A stretch of 64,000 bases of DNA from an uncultured Bacteroides sp. (GTDB taxonomy: Bacteria; Bacteroidota; Bacteroidia; Bacteroidales; Bacteroidaceae), in NCBI GenBank assembly GCA_947038155.1, contig CAMQVH010000006.1, positions 62,001 through 126,000 on the forward strand, given 5' to 3'. Below, piece by piece: positions 55,132-64,000 of this stretch; position 1 is the stretch's first letter, and the number at the start of each line of letters is the position of its first letter. The notes under the pieces are model-generated. The model saw nothing but the letters and a program-made list of their open reading frames with translations, was not told where the DNA came from and searched no databases. The position numbers were made by a program, and so were the translations under genes.

Positions 55132-57075
55132 TTAGTTATATCCATAGGAGTTTTTCAAAGTGCCGTTTGATGTAGATATGGTTCTTGAATAAAGCGGCAA
55201 CAGATAACGATTCTTTACCGGTGTATTCAACCCGCTACTGATAGAGGGCAGATTAGTATCTTTTTGTTTGGTGTCTATTTTACCAAAACTGTCTTTGTTG
55301 GCTTCGTAAGCTTTTGTATCTGCCGGTGTTTCATACCAGGTAATCGAAGACTGGTCGATTTCTTTATAAGCCTTATCACTGTTTTTCTTATAATTGAAGT
55401 AAATCTTTTGCGGCCACTTGGTTCCTGTTCCATCATCATTTCCGATGTGGGCTTCATAAGTTGATTTAAATTCATCAATCTTGTCACTTAACAGGTTCCA
55501 ACGAATCAAGTCGAATTTGCGGACTCCTTCACCTGCCAGTTCCCAGGCATTCTCCTGTACGATAGCTTCAAAGAAACCTTTATCAGCAATCAGTTGATTT
55601 AGTTTTGTTGCTGCTGCGTTCCGGTCGGTAAAGGCTCTTTGATGTACTTGCAGTAGAGCGTCATAAGCAGATAACGTACAATTCTTTCCGTCTAAATCTG
55701 TTCCGTATGCAGTCTGGGTTTTATGTAACTCGTTGACTACTTCTGCATACATTAATAGTACGTATGCATAACGCATCTTTACTACATTGATTCCAGAGCA
55801 GATTTTAGCTTTTTCATCACCGGCCAGCACCGCTTCCAACCAAGTTGGGTTACCTGCCATCTTACGATAATCCCATTTTCCACAGTAGATACCGAAAGGG
55901 GCATTTCCTAACATTGCTTCTGTGTATGAACTTTTGTTCTCTAATTGATAAGTGGCACAGGTTAAGTCACGGCGTGTGTCGTCTCTGTCAAAAGAATAAA
56001 AATAGGGAGCTGTCAGTTTCAGAGTACCGGTAGAATTTCCTTTCTTACCATAATCGGGAGTAGGACCATTTACGCGGAAACCTACAGTATATCCTAATTC
56101 CCCGCTTTTATTAATACCCATTGGAATCTCAAATAAATTTTCCGGTGTACTGGTTTGTAAATTTCCCACATTCATGTCCAGCCAATATTGCTCAGGAGTA
56201 CTTGTCAATGCATGTTTTCCACTATTGATAATGGTTGATAAGTGCTTTTCTGCCAATTCGTACATCTTCTTTCTGGTTTCATTGTCACAACGTTGCGTAG
56301 GATAGTTGTCATCCGAATTTTTTGTAGCAGTAATATAACCCTCTTTAGCAGACTCACGGATAAACCAGCCGGCACGTGTTAATGCTATATTGGCTAACAG
56401 ACCATGTGCATAACCGCGTGTGACATGTTCGGTTGTCTGTTCGCCGACCCAAGGCAGGTCAGGAATAGATTCTTCCAGATCCGCAATCAAGTTTTCCATA
56501 ATAACATCCCGATCTGTTTTTCCTAAATAAGCATTACTCAGGTCGGATTTGGAGATTTCTACTTTATAAGGTACGTCTCCAAACAAGCGGATCAAGTCTA
56601 GGTAAATCATTGCGCGTAATGTCTTGGCTTCTGCTCTGAAACGTAGCATGGTAGCTCTTGATTCATTTCCCTCTTCAATAAGGGAACTATTGTCCACTCC
56701 GTTTATTACTAAGTTGGCATCTTCTATTACTCCGTACATATTATTCCATACGGTTTCCAAATCTGCAAATCCGGGAGAAGCATTGTAATTGAACACACCA
56801 CGTTGATGAGTTGTGTTTTGAGCATCGCTCCCCAGTCCGTCTATTAATTCACAGTCGGTGTTTAGTCCGGCTTGAATAGGCATGAACTGAGAATAGGTTT
56901 TGTCTTGCGTCAGTCCGCCGTATACTTTATTCAACGTAAGTTCTGTGTAGTATTCGTTGTTGAATACCACTTTGTCGTTCATCTCAGAAGGAGATGACTG
57001 GTCAAGGAAATCGGAACATGCAGTCAAAGACAACAGTCCGGTAGCCAAAAATACAGATTTATATATATGTTTCAT
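55132..57075 (-). CDS. RagB/SusD family nutrient uptake outer membrane protein
   Basis: 'LTACSDFLDQSSPSEMND', 'AEAKTLRAMIYLDLIRLFGDVPY', C-terminal 'ENAWELAGEGVRKFDLIRWNLL'. Confidence 0.95.
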   Translation of the reverse strand: MKHIYKSVFLATGLLSLTACSDFLDQSSPSEMNDKVVFNNEYYTELTLNKVYGGLTQDKTYSQFMPIQAGLNTDCELIDGLGSDAQNTTHQRGVFNYNASPGFADLETVWNNMYGVIEDANLVINGVDNSSLIEEGNESRATMLRFRAEAKTLRAMIYLDLIRLFGDVPYKVEISKSDLSNAYLGKTDRDVIMENLIADLEESIPDLPWVGEQTTEHVTRGYAHGLLANIALTRAGWFIRESAKEGYITATKNSDDNYPTQRCDNETRKKMYELAEKHLSTIINSGKHALTSTPEQYWLDMNVGNLQTSTPENLFEIPMGINKSGELGYTVGFRVNGPTPDYGKKGNSTGTLKLTAPYFYSFDRDDTRRDLTCATYQLENKSSYTEAMLGNAPFGIYCGKWDYRKMAGNPTWLEAVLAGDEKAKICSGINVVKMRYAYVLLMYAEVVNELHKTQTAYGTDLDGKNCTLSAYDALLQVHQRAFTDRNAAATKLNQLIADKGFFEAIVQENAWELAGEGVRKFDLIRWNLLSDKIDEFKSTYEAHIGNDDGTGTKWPQKIYFNYKKNSDKAYKEIDQSSITWYETPADTKAYEANKDSFGKIDTKQKDTNLPSISSGLNTPVKNRYLLPLYSRTISTSNGTLKNSYGYN

Positions 57076-57096
57076 AAATTCATTAATTTGATTTAG

Positions 57097-60000
57097 TTAG
57101 AAAGTTACGTTAATGCCACCAACAAATGTACGGCTCTTAGGATATGCTGCATAATCGATACCAGGGTTCATTGCATTTTTCTTGCTCATGGTGTCTACTT
57201 CCGGATCAGAACCGCTGTAGTTTGTCCAACAATACAAGTTGTATCCTGTCAGATATATTCTTACATTTTGCAGGAAAGCTTTCTTCACCCATGTTTTGGG
57301 TAATGTATAACCTATTGTTATATTGTTGATTCGTAGGAAAGAAGCATCTTCTACTGCATAATCGTATATTTGTGCCTGTGTCATTGAAGCTGGGTTGTAA
57401 ATTTGTGCGTTCCGGTTCAGCTCATTCAGACGTAATCCGGCAGTCATCATGTCACCATATGCTTCTTTCACGGCGGTGCTTTCTGCTGAAAGATTTAATC
57501 CGGTTGCAGGATCAATCCAAGAATAGCGATTGCCTAAAGCAAAATCATTATTCAGATTATACCCTTTCTTGCTTCCTGTCTGGAAAGACGACAAAAGCTT
57601 GGTACCGTTGAGAATCACATTTCCTACCGAATAGTTAAAGAAGAAATTGAAATCAAAGTTGCCGATATGACCGTCAAAACCGAATCCACCCATAACAGGA
57701 GCAATTGTGTTGCCCAAACGTTCTTTTACAGGTTGTCCGTCTTCGTCACATTTCAGCTTTAATCCACCGGGTTTATAAGAACCGCCTGTTACTGAAGCAC
57801 TGTTGTCTTTCAGACCGTCGCGTAATACCCAGTTTCCGCCTTTCCATACTAAATCTCCGTTTGGGTTAGTTTTCGGGTCATACACTGTATAGAAACCATT
57901 GGCGCGATACCCCCAAATTTCACCTAAGCGTCCACCTTCTTCTACCCGGAAAACTTCATATTTGGAAATATTGCTACCTGCCCATTTGTAATCTTGCCAC
58001 GGATTGTCAGTATTCAATTCATCGATACGGCTACGGTTGTAAGCGATGTTAAAGTTAAAGTTCAATCCAAATTTCTTTTGATCCACCAATACGGCATTGG
58101 CTGTAAATTCAATACCTTTATTCGATGTTTTGCCGAAGTTTTGGTATTGATAGGAATAGCCGGTACTTGATGGTACTTCAGCTTGCATCAGCAGATCTTT
58201 TGTTGTATTCCAATATACGTCTAAAGAGCCCGAGATACGATTGTTCCAGAACCCATAGTCGATACCAAAGTTACGAGTGACAGTTGTTTCCCACTTTAGA
58301 TTAGGATTATAAAGTGTGGTTGTATGTTGCAACATGTTAGCCATTGATTCACCGAAGAAAGGAGCACGTGCAGAGTTGTCCGACATAGAGAAAGTAGTAG
58401 CCAATAATCCTGAGTTGATACGGTTATTACCGGCAGTACCGAAACTTAAACGGACTTTTAGTGCGGAAAGCCAATCCTTAGCGTTTTCCATGAATGCTTC
58501 GTCAGACAGACGCCAAGCCAAAGCTGCAGAAGGGAACATTCCCCATTGGTTACCTTTGGCGAACTTGCTGGAACCATCGGCACGCATGGTAACCGTCAGC
58601 AAGTATTTGTCCATCATGGTGTAATTGACACGTCCGAAGAAAGAGAGCATGTTTTCTTTTGCACCGATGGTTGATTGTGTAGGCAATGAAGTACCTGCAC
58701 CCATATTTGCTTTCATATCGTCAAATCCCATTGATGTGGGGAAAGAAACAGAGACATTTTCTATAGAATTTTTCCAGCTGCTGCTTACTTCATGTCCAAT
58801 CAGAACATTCATGCGGTCACGACCACCGAAGAGTTTCTTGTTTTCGTAAGTTAATGTATTGGCATTTCTCCAGTTTTTGGAAGTCTCTCTCAATAAGAAG
58901 GCTTGCGGACGTCCGTTATATCCATACTTGGAGTTGGATACGGCATCTGTACCCCAATATTGTTCTGTATCATCATATCTCCATCCGTAACCGAATTCTG
59001 AACGGAATGTGAGGTTTTTGAAGGGTTTCCAATTTAGACCGATATTATAATTCTGGTTGAATGTCTTGCGGTTCTTTTCTGTTGCCAATAAGCGTTCTAG
59101 CGGTGTTGCGCTTGTTGCCGAGTTATTCTCTTCATCCTCCAGATCGCCGTTGCTTAAAGCGTCGACCGGTCGGAAAGTTATTGCATTTGCTACAATTGAG
59201 TTAGCGGCATTGCTTTCATTTGTATCTGCTCCACCGCTTAATCCTTCAATAGAAGAGTAACTGAAACGTGCATTGAAATCAAGCGTCATCCATTGGTTCA
59301 ACTCAGCATTGATTTTAGCATTTACATTATCTTTGTTGAAGCCGGAACCAAGCATGATACTTTTTTCTTCATTGTGAGCATAACTTACACTATATTTAAT
59401 CTGTTTGCTACCTCCGCTTACGTTTACATTATATTGTTGTTGGTTACCTGTACGTCCGAATATCTCGTCTTGTAAATCTTCTCCCGGGAAAGACTTCCAA
59501 AGATCCATATCTGCATAATTACCATAATTAGCAGTAGAACCAATTTCACGTTGATAAGCCACATAATCGTAAGGGCTTAAAACTTTAGTCATTTTAGCTA
59601 CTTTTTTGAAACCAAAGGAAGCGTTAAAATCTACTTGTGTCTTACCTTCCTTACCACTTTTGGTAGTGACAATAATAACACCGTTGGCACCGCGGGCACC
59701 GTAGATTGCAGTAGAAGATGCATCCTTCAGAACATCGATACTTTGAATCTCAGACGGAGCTATATCGCTAATGCTTGATACGGGAAATCCGTCCACGATA
59801 TAAAGTGGGGAATTGTCTTGTGATAAAGAACCGCCACCACGTACGCGAATCTTGACGTCTGCATCAGGAGAACCTTCTGTCGTTGTGATATTGACACCGG
59901 CAAGTTTTCCGGTCAGGGCTTCAGTTGCACTCGACACTGGTACCACTGCTAAATCTTTAGAATTTACTGATGCTACAGAACCTGTCAGGTCTCTTTTGTT

Positions 60001-60360
60001 AACTGTGCCATAGCCGATAACAACTACTTCATCCAATGCTTGTGAGTCATCTTGCATGGTTACATTAACAGATTTTCTTCCTTGAATAGCAATTTCTTGT
60101 GTTTTCATACCAATATATGAAATCACAAGCGTCTTTTTTCCGTCGACCTTGATAGAAAAGTTACCATCTAAGTCTGTAATCGTACCATTGGCCGTATTAC
60201 CTTTTTCTACAACAGAGGCTCCGATAATAGGTTCTCCGTTGGTGTCTTTCACGTTACCTGTTACGGTAATCGTTTGCGCAGATACGCTGAGCGATATTGC
60301 CGAAAATAGTATTAGCAATAAGGAGCGCATGTTTTTCACTTTGTTAGACATACTTTGCAT
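57097..60360 (-). CDS. SusC/RagA family TonB-linked outer membrane protein
   Basis: 'VTGNVKDTNGEPIIGASVVEKGN', 'VVVIGYGTVNKRDLTGSVASV', 'PLYIVDGFPV', 'IYGARGANGVIIVTTK'. Confidence 0.97.
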   Translation of the reverse strand: MQSMSNKVKNMRSLLLILFSAISLSVSAQTITVTGNVKDTNGEPIIGASVVEKGNTANGTITDLDGNFSIKVDGKKTLVISYIGMKTQEIAIQGRKSVNVTMQDDSQALDEVVVIGYGTVNKRDLTGSVASVNSKDLAVVPVSSATEALTGKLAGVNITTTEGSPDADVKIRVRGGGSLSQDNSPLYIVDGFPVSSISDIAPSEIQSIDVLKDASSTAIYGARGANGVIIVTTKSGKEGKTQVDFNASFGFKKVAKMTKVLSPYDYVAYQREIGSTANYGNYADMDLWKSFPGEDLQDEIFGRTGNQQQYNVNVSGGSKQIKYSVSYAHNEEKSIMLGSGFNKDNVNAKINAELNQWMTLDFNARFSYSSIEGLSGGADTNESNAANSIVANAITFRPVDALSNGDLEDEENNSATSATPLERLLATEKNRKTFNQNYNIGLNWKPFKNLTFRSEFGYGWRYDDTEQYWGTDAVSNSKYGYNGRPQAFLLRETSKNWRNANTLTYENKKLFGGRDRMNVLIGHEVSSSWKNSIENVSVSFPTSMGFDDMKANMGAGTSLPTQSTIGAKENMLSFFGRVNYTMMDKYLLTVTMRADGSSKFAKGNQWGMFPSAALAWRLSDEAFMENAKDWLSALKVRLSFGTAGNNRINSGLLATTFSMSDNSARAPFFGESMANMLQHTTTLYNPNLKWETTVTRNFGIDYGFWNNRISGSLDVYWNTTKDLLMQAEVPSSTGYSYQYQNFGKTSNKGIEFTANAVLVDQKKFGLNFNFNIAYNRSRIDELNTDNPWQDYKWAGSNISKYEVFRVEEGGRLGEIWGYRANGFYTVYDPKTNPNGDLVWKGGNWVLRDGLKDNSASVTGGSYKPGGLKLKCDEDGQPVKERLGNTIAPVMGGFGFDGHIGNFDFNFFFNYSVGNVILNGTKLLSSFQTGSKKGYNLNNDFALGNRYSWIDPATGLNLSAESTAVKEAYGDMMTAGLRLNELNRNAQIYNPASMTQAQIYDYAVEDASFLRINNITIGYTLPKTWVKKAFLQNVRIYLTGYNLYCWTNYSGSDPEVDTMSKKNAMNPGIDYAAYPKSRTFVGGINVTF

Positions 60361-60397
60361 GTTTATAAATTAATGGTTGTTGTTTATTGTCTTTAAT

Positions 60398-60411
60398 CTC
60401 TCTTAAGAGAG
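60398..60411. promoter_or_regulatory. 14-bp palindrome in the 5' leader of susC
   Basis: CTCTCTTAAGAGAG, just downstream of the predicted TSS. Confidence 0.45.
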
Positions 60412-60425
60412 TTTATTCATCGCTA

Positions 60426-60433
60426 CAAAAGTA
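60426..60433 (-). promoter_or_regulatory. -7 box of the susC operon
   Basis: Minus-strand TACTTTTG. Confidence 0.6.
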
Positions 60434-60454
60434 TGATAATATGAATGTAACCAT

Positions 60455-60492
60455 GTGCAATATTTGTTTTTCACCTAGTATTTTTTGTTTTT
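60455..60492 (-). promoter_or_regulatory. Candidate HTCS operator: two direct half-sites 21 bp apart upstream of susC
   Basis: Minus-strand AAAAACAAAAAATACTAGG (distal) and GAAAAACAAATATTGCAC (60455-60472, proximal); 21 bp to the -7 box. Confidence 0.55.
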
Positions 60493-60541
60493 AGTTGGCT
60501 GCAAGGTGTAGGAATTGGCTTTGGAAGGTAATATTTGTGTT

Positions 60542-60886
60542 ATGAAGCGCGGTGAATATACGAATCCGGGATTTCGGATTGGATCGGATTTTGTTGTTTG
60601 CCCGCAATATGGGATGGATTATTAATGAGGTTCTCGATATTATCGTATCTTGGCATTCACTTCTTATTATAATAGGTATCTGTTCTATGATTCGGTGTCA
60701 TTTCATCGGTGGAATCGTACTTTTTTTATAGGTGTCTATTTTTTGATAGGTGGACTTTTATAGTTGCCGTAGAATTCACAGGCAATGGTTTGGCCTTTCG
60801 CCTTGATTATAGCAGGTATTCTGTTTTTCTTCAAACCTGATCATATCGGGCGTTATTATCTCCGGACTTTATTGGGACTTAAATAA
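60542..60886 (+). pseudogene. Decayed LiaF-transmembrane/DUF5668-like small membrane protein
   Basis: Frame-shifted pieces: 'MKRGEYTNPGFRIG', 'ILLFARNMGWIINEVLDIIVSWHSLLIIIGICSMIRCHFIGGIVLF', 'FFIGVYFLIGG', 'AMVWPFALIIAGILFFFKPDHIGRYYLRTLLGLK*'. Confidence 0.7.
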
Positions 60887-60911
60887 ACGACATTTGCTTA
60901 AACTAAAAATC

Positions 60912-60942
60912 CCCTTTATATTCTTGTTAAGAATACAAAGGG
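60912..60942. terminator. Hairpin downstream of the decayed gene
   Basis: CCCTTTATATTCT-TGTTA-AGAATACAAAGGG (one mismatch) followed by AATAATTTTATT. Confidence 0.55.
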
Positions 60943-61198
60943 AATAATTTTATTGACGAGAGTTGCATGGGGTATGGTGAGATGAAATTATAATTGGGGA
61001 ATAAATTGCACAAGACTTTCACAAGTATCCTCCCGTCAATGCCTAAAATCGAAACAAAGCTAACTAAATGGATTTTTAAATCATTATATTTATTAAATTA
61101 TCTTATGCCCTTTATGATTATTTTAATATATTGAAGATATTTTGGGGTATCTTTTTTAACTTCGTTGATTTTTCTTATGTTTGTGAATTAAATAATGA

Positions 61199-62185
61199 AT
61201 GAACAGAATGGATATACCGACTCATTTTCTATATAATGATTTCCCTACTTTCTTACGTAAGTATTTTCCTTACAAAGTACAAAAGATTTCATTGAATGCA
61301 GGGTTTACCTGTCCCAACCGGGACGGAACGAAAGGGTGGGGTGGCTGTACTTATTGCAACAACCAGACTTTCAACCCAGATTATTGCCGGACGGAGAAAT
61401 CCATCTCTACCCAACTGGAAGAAGGCAAATGCTTTTTTGCACGTAAATATCCGGATATGAAATATCTGGCTTATTTTCAGGCTTATACCAATACGTATGC
61501 GGAATTGGAAGGACTGAAACGTAAGTATGAAGAGGCGCTAGAGGTGAAAGATGTCGTAGGTTTGGTGATAGGAACGCGTCCGGATTGTATGCCGGAAGGC
61601 TTATTGCACTATTTGGAAGAGTTGAACAGGCATACTTTTCTCATGGTGGAATATGGAATAGAAAGTGCTTGTGACAAGACTCTGCGACGAATAAATAGAG
61701 GGCATACTTATGCGGATACAGCAGAAGCGGTCGGGCGGACTGCCGCCTGTGGTATTTTGACGGGCGGACATGTCATCCTCGGACTTCCGGGAGAAACACA
61801 TGACACGATGGTGGGACAGGCGGAAATACTTTCGGAACTGCCGTTGAATACTCTGAAAATTCATCAGCTGCAACTGATTTGCGGCACGCGCATGGCTCAT
61901 GAATATGTTGATAATCCTGTTGATTTTCATTTGTTTGCAGAAGTGGATGAATATATTGATTTAGTGATTGACTATGTAGAGCATCTTCGTCCCGATATAG
62001 TAGTGGAGCGCTTTGTCTCCCAATCTCCTAAAGATTTATTAATAGCTCCTGACTGGGGGCTGAAAAATTATGAATTTGTAGCGCGTTTACAAAAAAGAAT
62101 GAAAGAAAGAGATGCTTATCAAGGCAAGAAGTACAAGGATTCGGAAAAAAGGATTATTTTTGCAGACGATAAATTTACTACCTGA
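61199..62185 (+). CDS. TIGR01212 family (YhcC-like) radical SAM protein
   Basis: 'KISLNAGFTCPNRDGTKGWGGCTYCNNQTFNP', 'VGLVIGTRPDCMPE'. Confidence 0.93.
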   Translation: MNRMDIPTHFLYNDFPTFLRKYFPYKVQKISLNAGFTCPNRDGTKGWGGCTYCNNQTFNPDYCRTEKSISTQLEEGKCFFARKYPDMKYLAYFQAYTNTYAELEGLKRKYEEALEVKDVVGLVIGTRPDCMPEGLLHYLEELNRHTFLMVEYGIESACDKTLRRINRGHTYADTAEAVGRTAACGILTGGHVILGLPGETHDTMVGQAEILSELPLNTLKIHQLQLICGTRMAHEYVDNPVDFHLFAEVDEYIDLVIDYVEHLRPDIVVERFVSQSPKDLLIAPDWGLKNYEFVARLQKRMKERDAYQGKKYKDSEKRIIFADDKFTT

Positions 62186-62245
62186 TGAATATCTGTTTGG
62201 GGAATATCGGGTGGTGAGCAGGGACTTTTTAATGTAACTTAAAGA

Positions 62246-63442
62246 ATGGAACATAAAACAAGAATTAAAGGAAATGTCCACTATGTGGGAGTGAATGACC
62301 GTAACAAGCACAGATTTGAAGGGATGTGGCCATTGCCCTATGGAGTTTCATATAACTCTTATCTGATTGACGATGAAATGGTGGCATTGGTGGATACGGT
62401 AGATATTTGTTATTTTGAAATCTACTTACGTAAGATCAAGCAAGTGATTGGAGAACGTCCCATTAATTATTTGATTATAAATCATATGGAACCGGATCAT
62501 TCGGGAGCTATCCGACTGATTAAACAACATTATCCGGAAATTATTATCGTGGGTAATAAGCAGACATTCGGTATGATTGAAGGTTTCTACGGTGTAACCG
62601 GTGAACAGTATCTGGTAAAGGAAGGTGATTTCTTAACTTTGGGGCATCATAAGCTGCGTTTTTATATGACTCCGATGGTACATTGGCCGGAAACGATGAT
62701 GACTTTTGATGAAACGGACGGTATTCTTTTCTCCGGTGACGGATTCGGATGTTTCGGTACGCTGGATGGCGGTTTCCTGGATACCCGTATGAACGTAGAT
62801 AAGTATTGGGGAGAAATGGTTCGCTACTATTCAAATATCGTTGGTAAATATGGAAGTCCTGTGCAAAAAGCGTTGCAGAAACTCGGCGGACTTCCTATTT
62901 CTGCTATTTGTTCTACCCATGGTCCGGTATGGACGGAGAATATAGCCAAAGTGATAGGTATTTATGACCGTTTGAGCCGTTATGATGCGGACGAGGGCGT
63001 AGTTATCGCATACGGAAGCATGTATGGAAATACGGAACAAATGGCTGAGACTATTGCGGCAGAACTTTCGGCACAAGGGGTCAAGAACATCGTTATGCAC
63101 AATGTGACGAAGAGCCATCCTTCTTATATCATAGCGGATATTTTCCGTTATAAGGGATTAATCATCGGTTCTCCTACTTACAGCAACCAGATTTTCCCGG
63201 AAGTGGAAGCGTTGCTTTCAAAGATTCTGTTGCGTGAGGTGAAAGGTCGCTATTTAGGCTATTTTGGTTCTTTCACATGGGCAGGTGCTGCTGTGAAGCG
63301 TATGGCTGAATTTGCAGAAAAGAGCAAATTTGAATTGATAGGCGACCCGGTAGAGATGAAGCAGGCGATGAAGGACATTACCTATACCCAATGCGAAAAT
63401 CTGGCACGTGCCATGGCGGAACGCTTGAAGAAAGACCGTTAA
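62246..63442 (+). CDS. FprA family A-type flavoprotein (flavodiiron protein)
   Basis: 'NHMEPDHSGAIRLI', 'TPMVHWPETMMTFDETDGILFSGDGFG', 'STHGPVW', flavodoxin 'IAYGSMYGNTEQMAE'. Confidence 0.94.
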   Translation: MEHKTRIKGNVHYVGVNDRNKHRFEGMWPLPYGVSYNSYLIDDEMVALVDTVDICYFEIYLRKIKQVIGERPINYLIINHMEPDHSGAIRLIKQHYPEIIIVGNKQTFGMIEGFYGVTGEQYLVKEGDFLTLGHHKLRFYMTPMVHWPETMMTFDETDGILFSGDGFGCFGTLDGGFLDTRMNVDKYWGEMVRYYSNIVGKYGSPVQKALQKLGGLPISAICSTHGPVWTENIAKVIGIYDRLSRYDADEGVVIAYGSMYGNTEQMAETIAAELSAQGVKNIVMHNVTKSHPSYIIADIFRYKGLIIGSPTYSNQIFPEVEALLSKILLREVKGRYLGYFGSFTWAGAAVKRMAEFAEKSKFELIGDPVEMKQAMKDITYTQCENLARAMAERLKKDR

Positions 63443-63493
63443 AACTGTGAATGAGATAATATATTTATTACTAACCTATAAAACAATCGACTT

Positions 63494-64000
63494 ATGAGAT
63501 TAATTATTCAACCGGACTACCAGTCCGTATCTCAGTGGGCTGCACATTATGTTGCTGCAAAAATAAAGGCTGCCAATCCGACTCCTGAGAAACCATTTGT
63601 ATTGGGTTGCCCTACAGGTTCTTCTCCTCTGGGTATGTACAAAGCGTTGATTGACTTGAATAAGAAAGGTATCGTTTCCTTCCAGAATGTGGTAACATTC
63701 AACATGGACGAATATGTAGGATTGCCGAAAGAACATCCGGAAAGCTACTATTCTTTTATGTGGAATAACTTTTTCAGCCATATCGACATCAAACCGGAGA
63801 ATACAAATATCCTGAATGGCAATGCTCCTGACTTGGATGCTGAATGTGCACGTTATGAAGAAAAGATCAAGTCTTACGGTGGTATCGACTTGTTTATGGG
63901 TGGTATCGGCCCTGACGGACATATCGCATTCAACGAACCGGGATCTTCATTGACTTCACGCACTCGTCAGAAAACATTGACAATGGATACTATCATTGCC
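63494..64000 (+). CDS. nagB: Glucosamine-6-phosphate deaminase, 5' part (runs off the window)
   Basis: '[24 protein letters not shown]', '[16 protein letters not shown]', '[21 protein letters not shown]', '[17 protein letters not shown]'; absent from the supplied ORF track because it has no stop in the window. Confidence 0.95.
   Translation, partial: MRLIIQPDYQSVSQWAAHYVAAKIKAANPTPEKPFVLGCPTGSSPLGMYKALIDLNKKGIVSFQNVVTFNMDEYVGLPKEHPESYYSFMWNNFFSHIDIKPENTNILNGNAPDLDAECARYEEKIKSYGGIDLFMGGIGPDGHIAFNEPGSSLTSRTRQKTLTMDTIIA

Noticed and set aside
1-64000. tRNA/rRNA genes, prophage, integrase or transposase genes
   Set aside because: None recognised on reading the sequence and the ORF track; a tRNAscan/ISfinder run would be needed for a firm negative.

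Overview
The window has a Bacteroides-type gene repertoire: TAnnTTTG -7 boxes, SusC/SusD pairs, hybrid two-component regulators, an 11-subunit-type Nuo complex and a MurF-Alr fusion. From left to right it holds:
- DUF1573 protein, MeaB GTPase, large GH2 beta-galactosidase, and an EamA transporter.
- A compact AAA-ATPase + DUF4435/TOPRIM pair resembling PARIS (AriA/AriB), followed closely by an MscS channel.
- A decay zone with an internally deleted AraC gene, a histidine-kinase C-terminal remnant and a periodic 22-bp dyad array.
- The nuoA-B-CD-H-I-J-K-L-M-N operon (minus strand, no nuoE/F/G), then trkH/trkA/dxs.
- GSCFA protein, murF-alr fusion, tatA/tatC and a Dna2-like nuclease-helicase.
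- A pectin/homogalacturonan utilisation region: hexuronate MFS, KduI with signal peptide, orphan PTS-IIC-like permease, GH105, CE8, CE12-CE8, MNT/HEPN pair, HTCS, two PL1 lyases, DUF4957/5123-like lipoprotein, SusD, SusC.
- A decayed LiaF-like membrane-protein gene, a radical SAM protein, a flavodiiron protein and the 5' part of nagB.

The observations I rate most worth checking are:
1. Two intergenic arrays of GTTTCC-N6-GGAAAC-like dyads with a ~22-bp period.
2. A shared 18-bp motif (GAAAAACAAAWAWTGCAC) with a 21-bp direct-repeat geometry, at the same distance from the -7 box in both the susC and GH105 promoters; this is a candidate HTCS operator.
3. The compact PARIS-like pair with a co-directional MscS channel.

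All family assignments come from reading the sequence; no database search was run.
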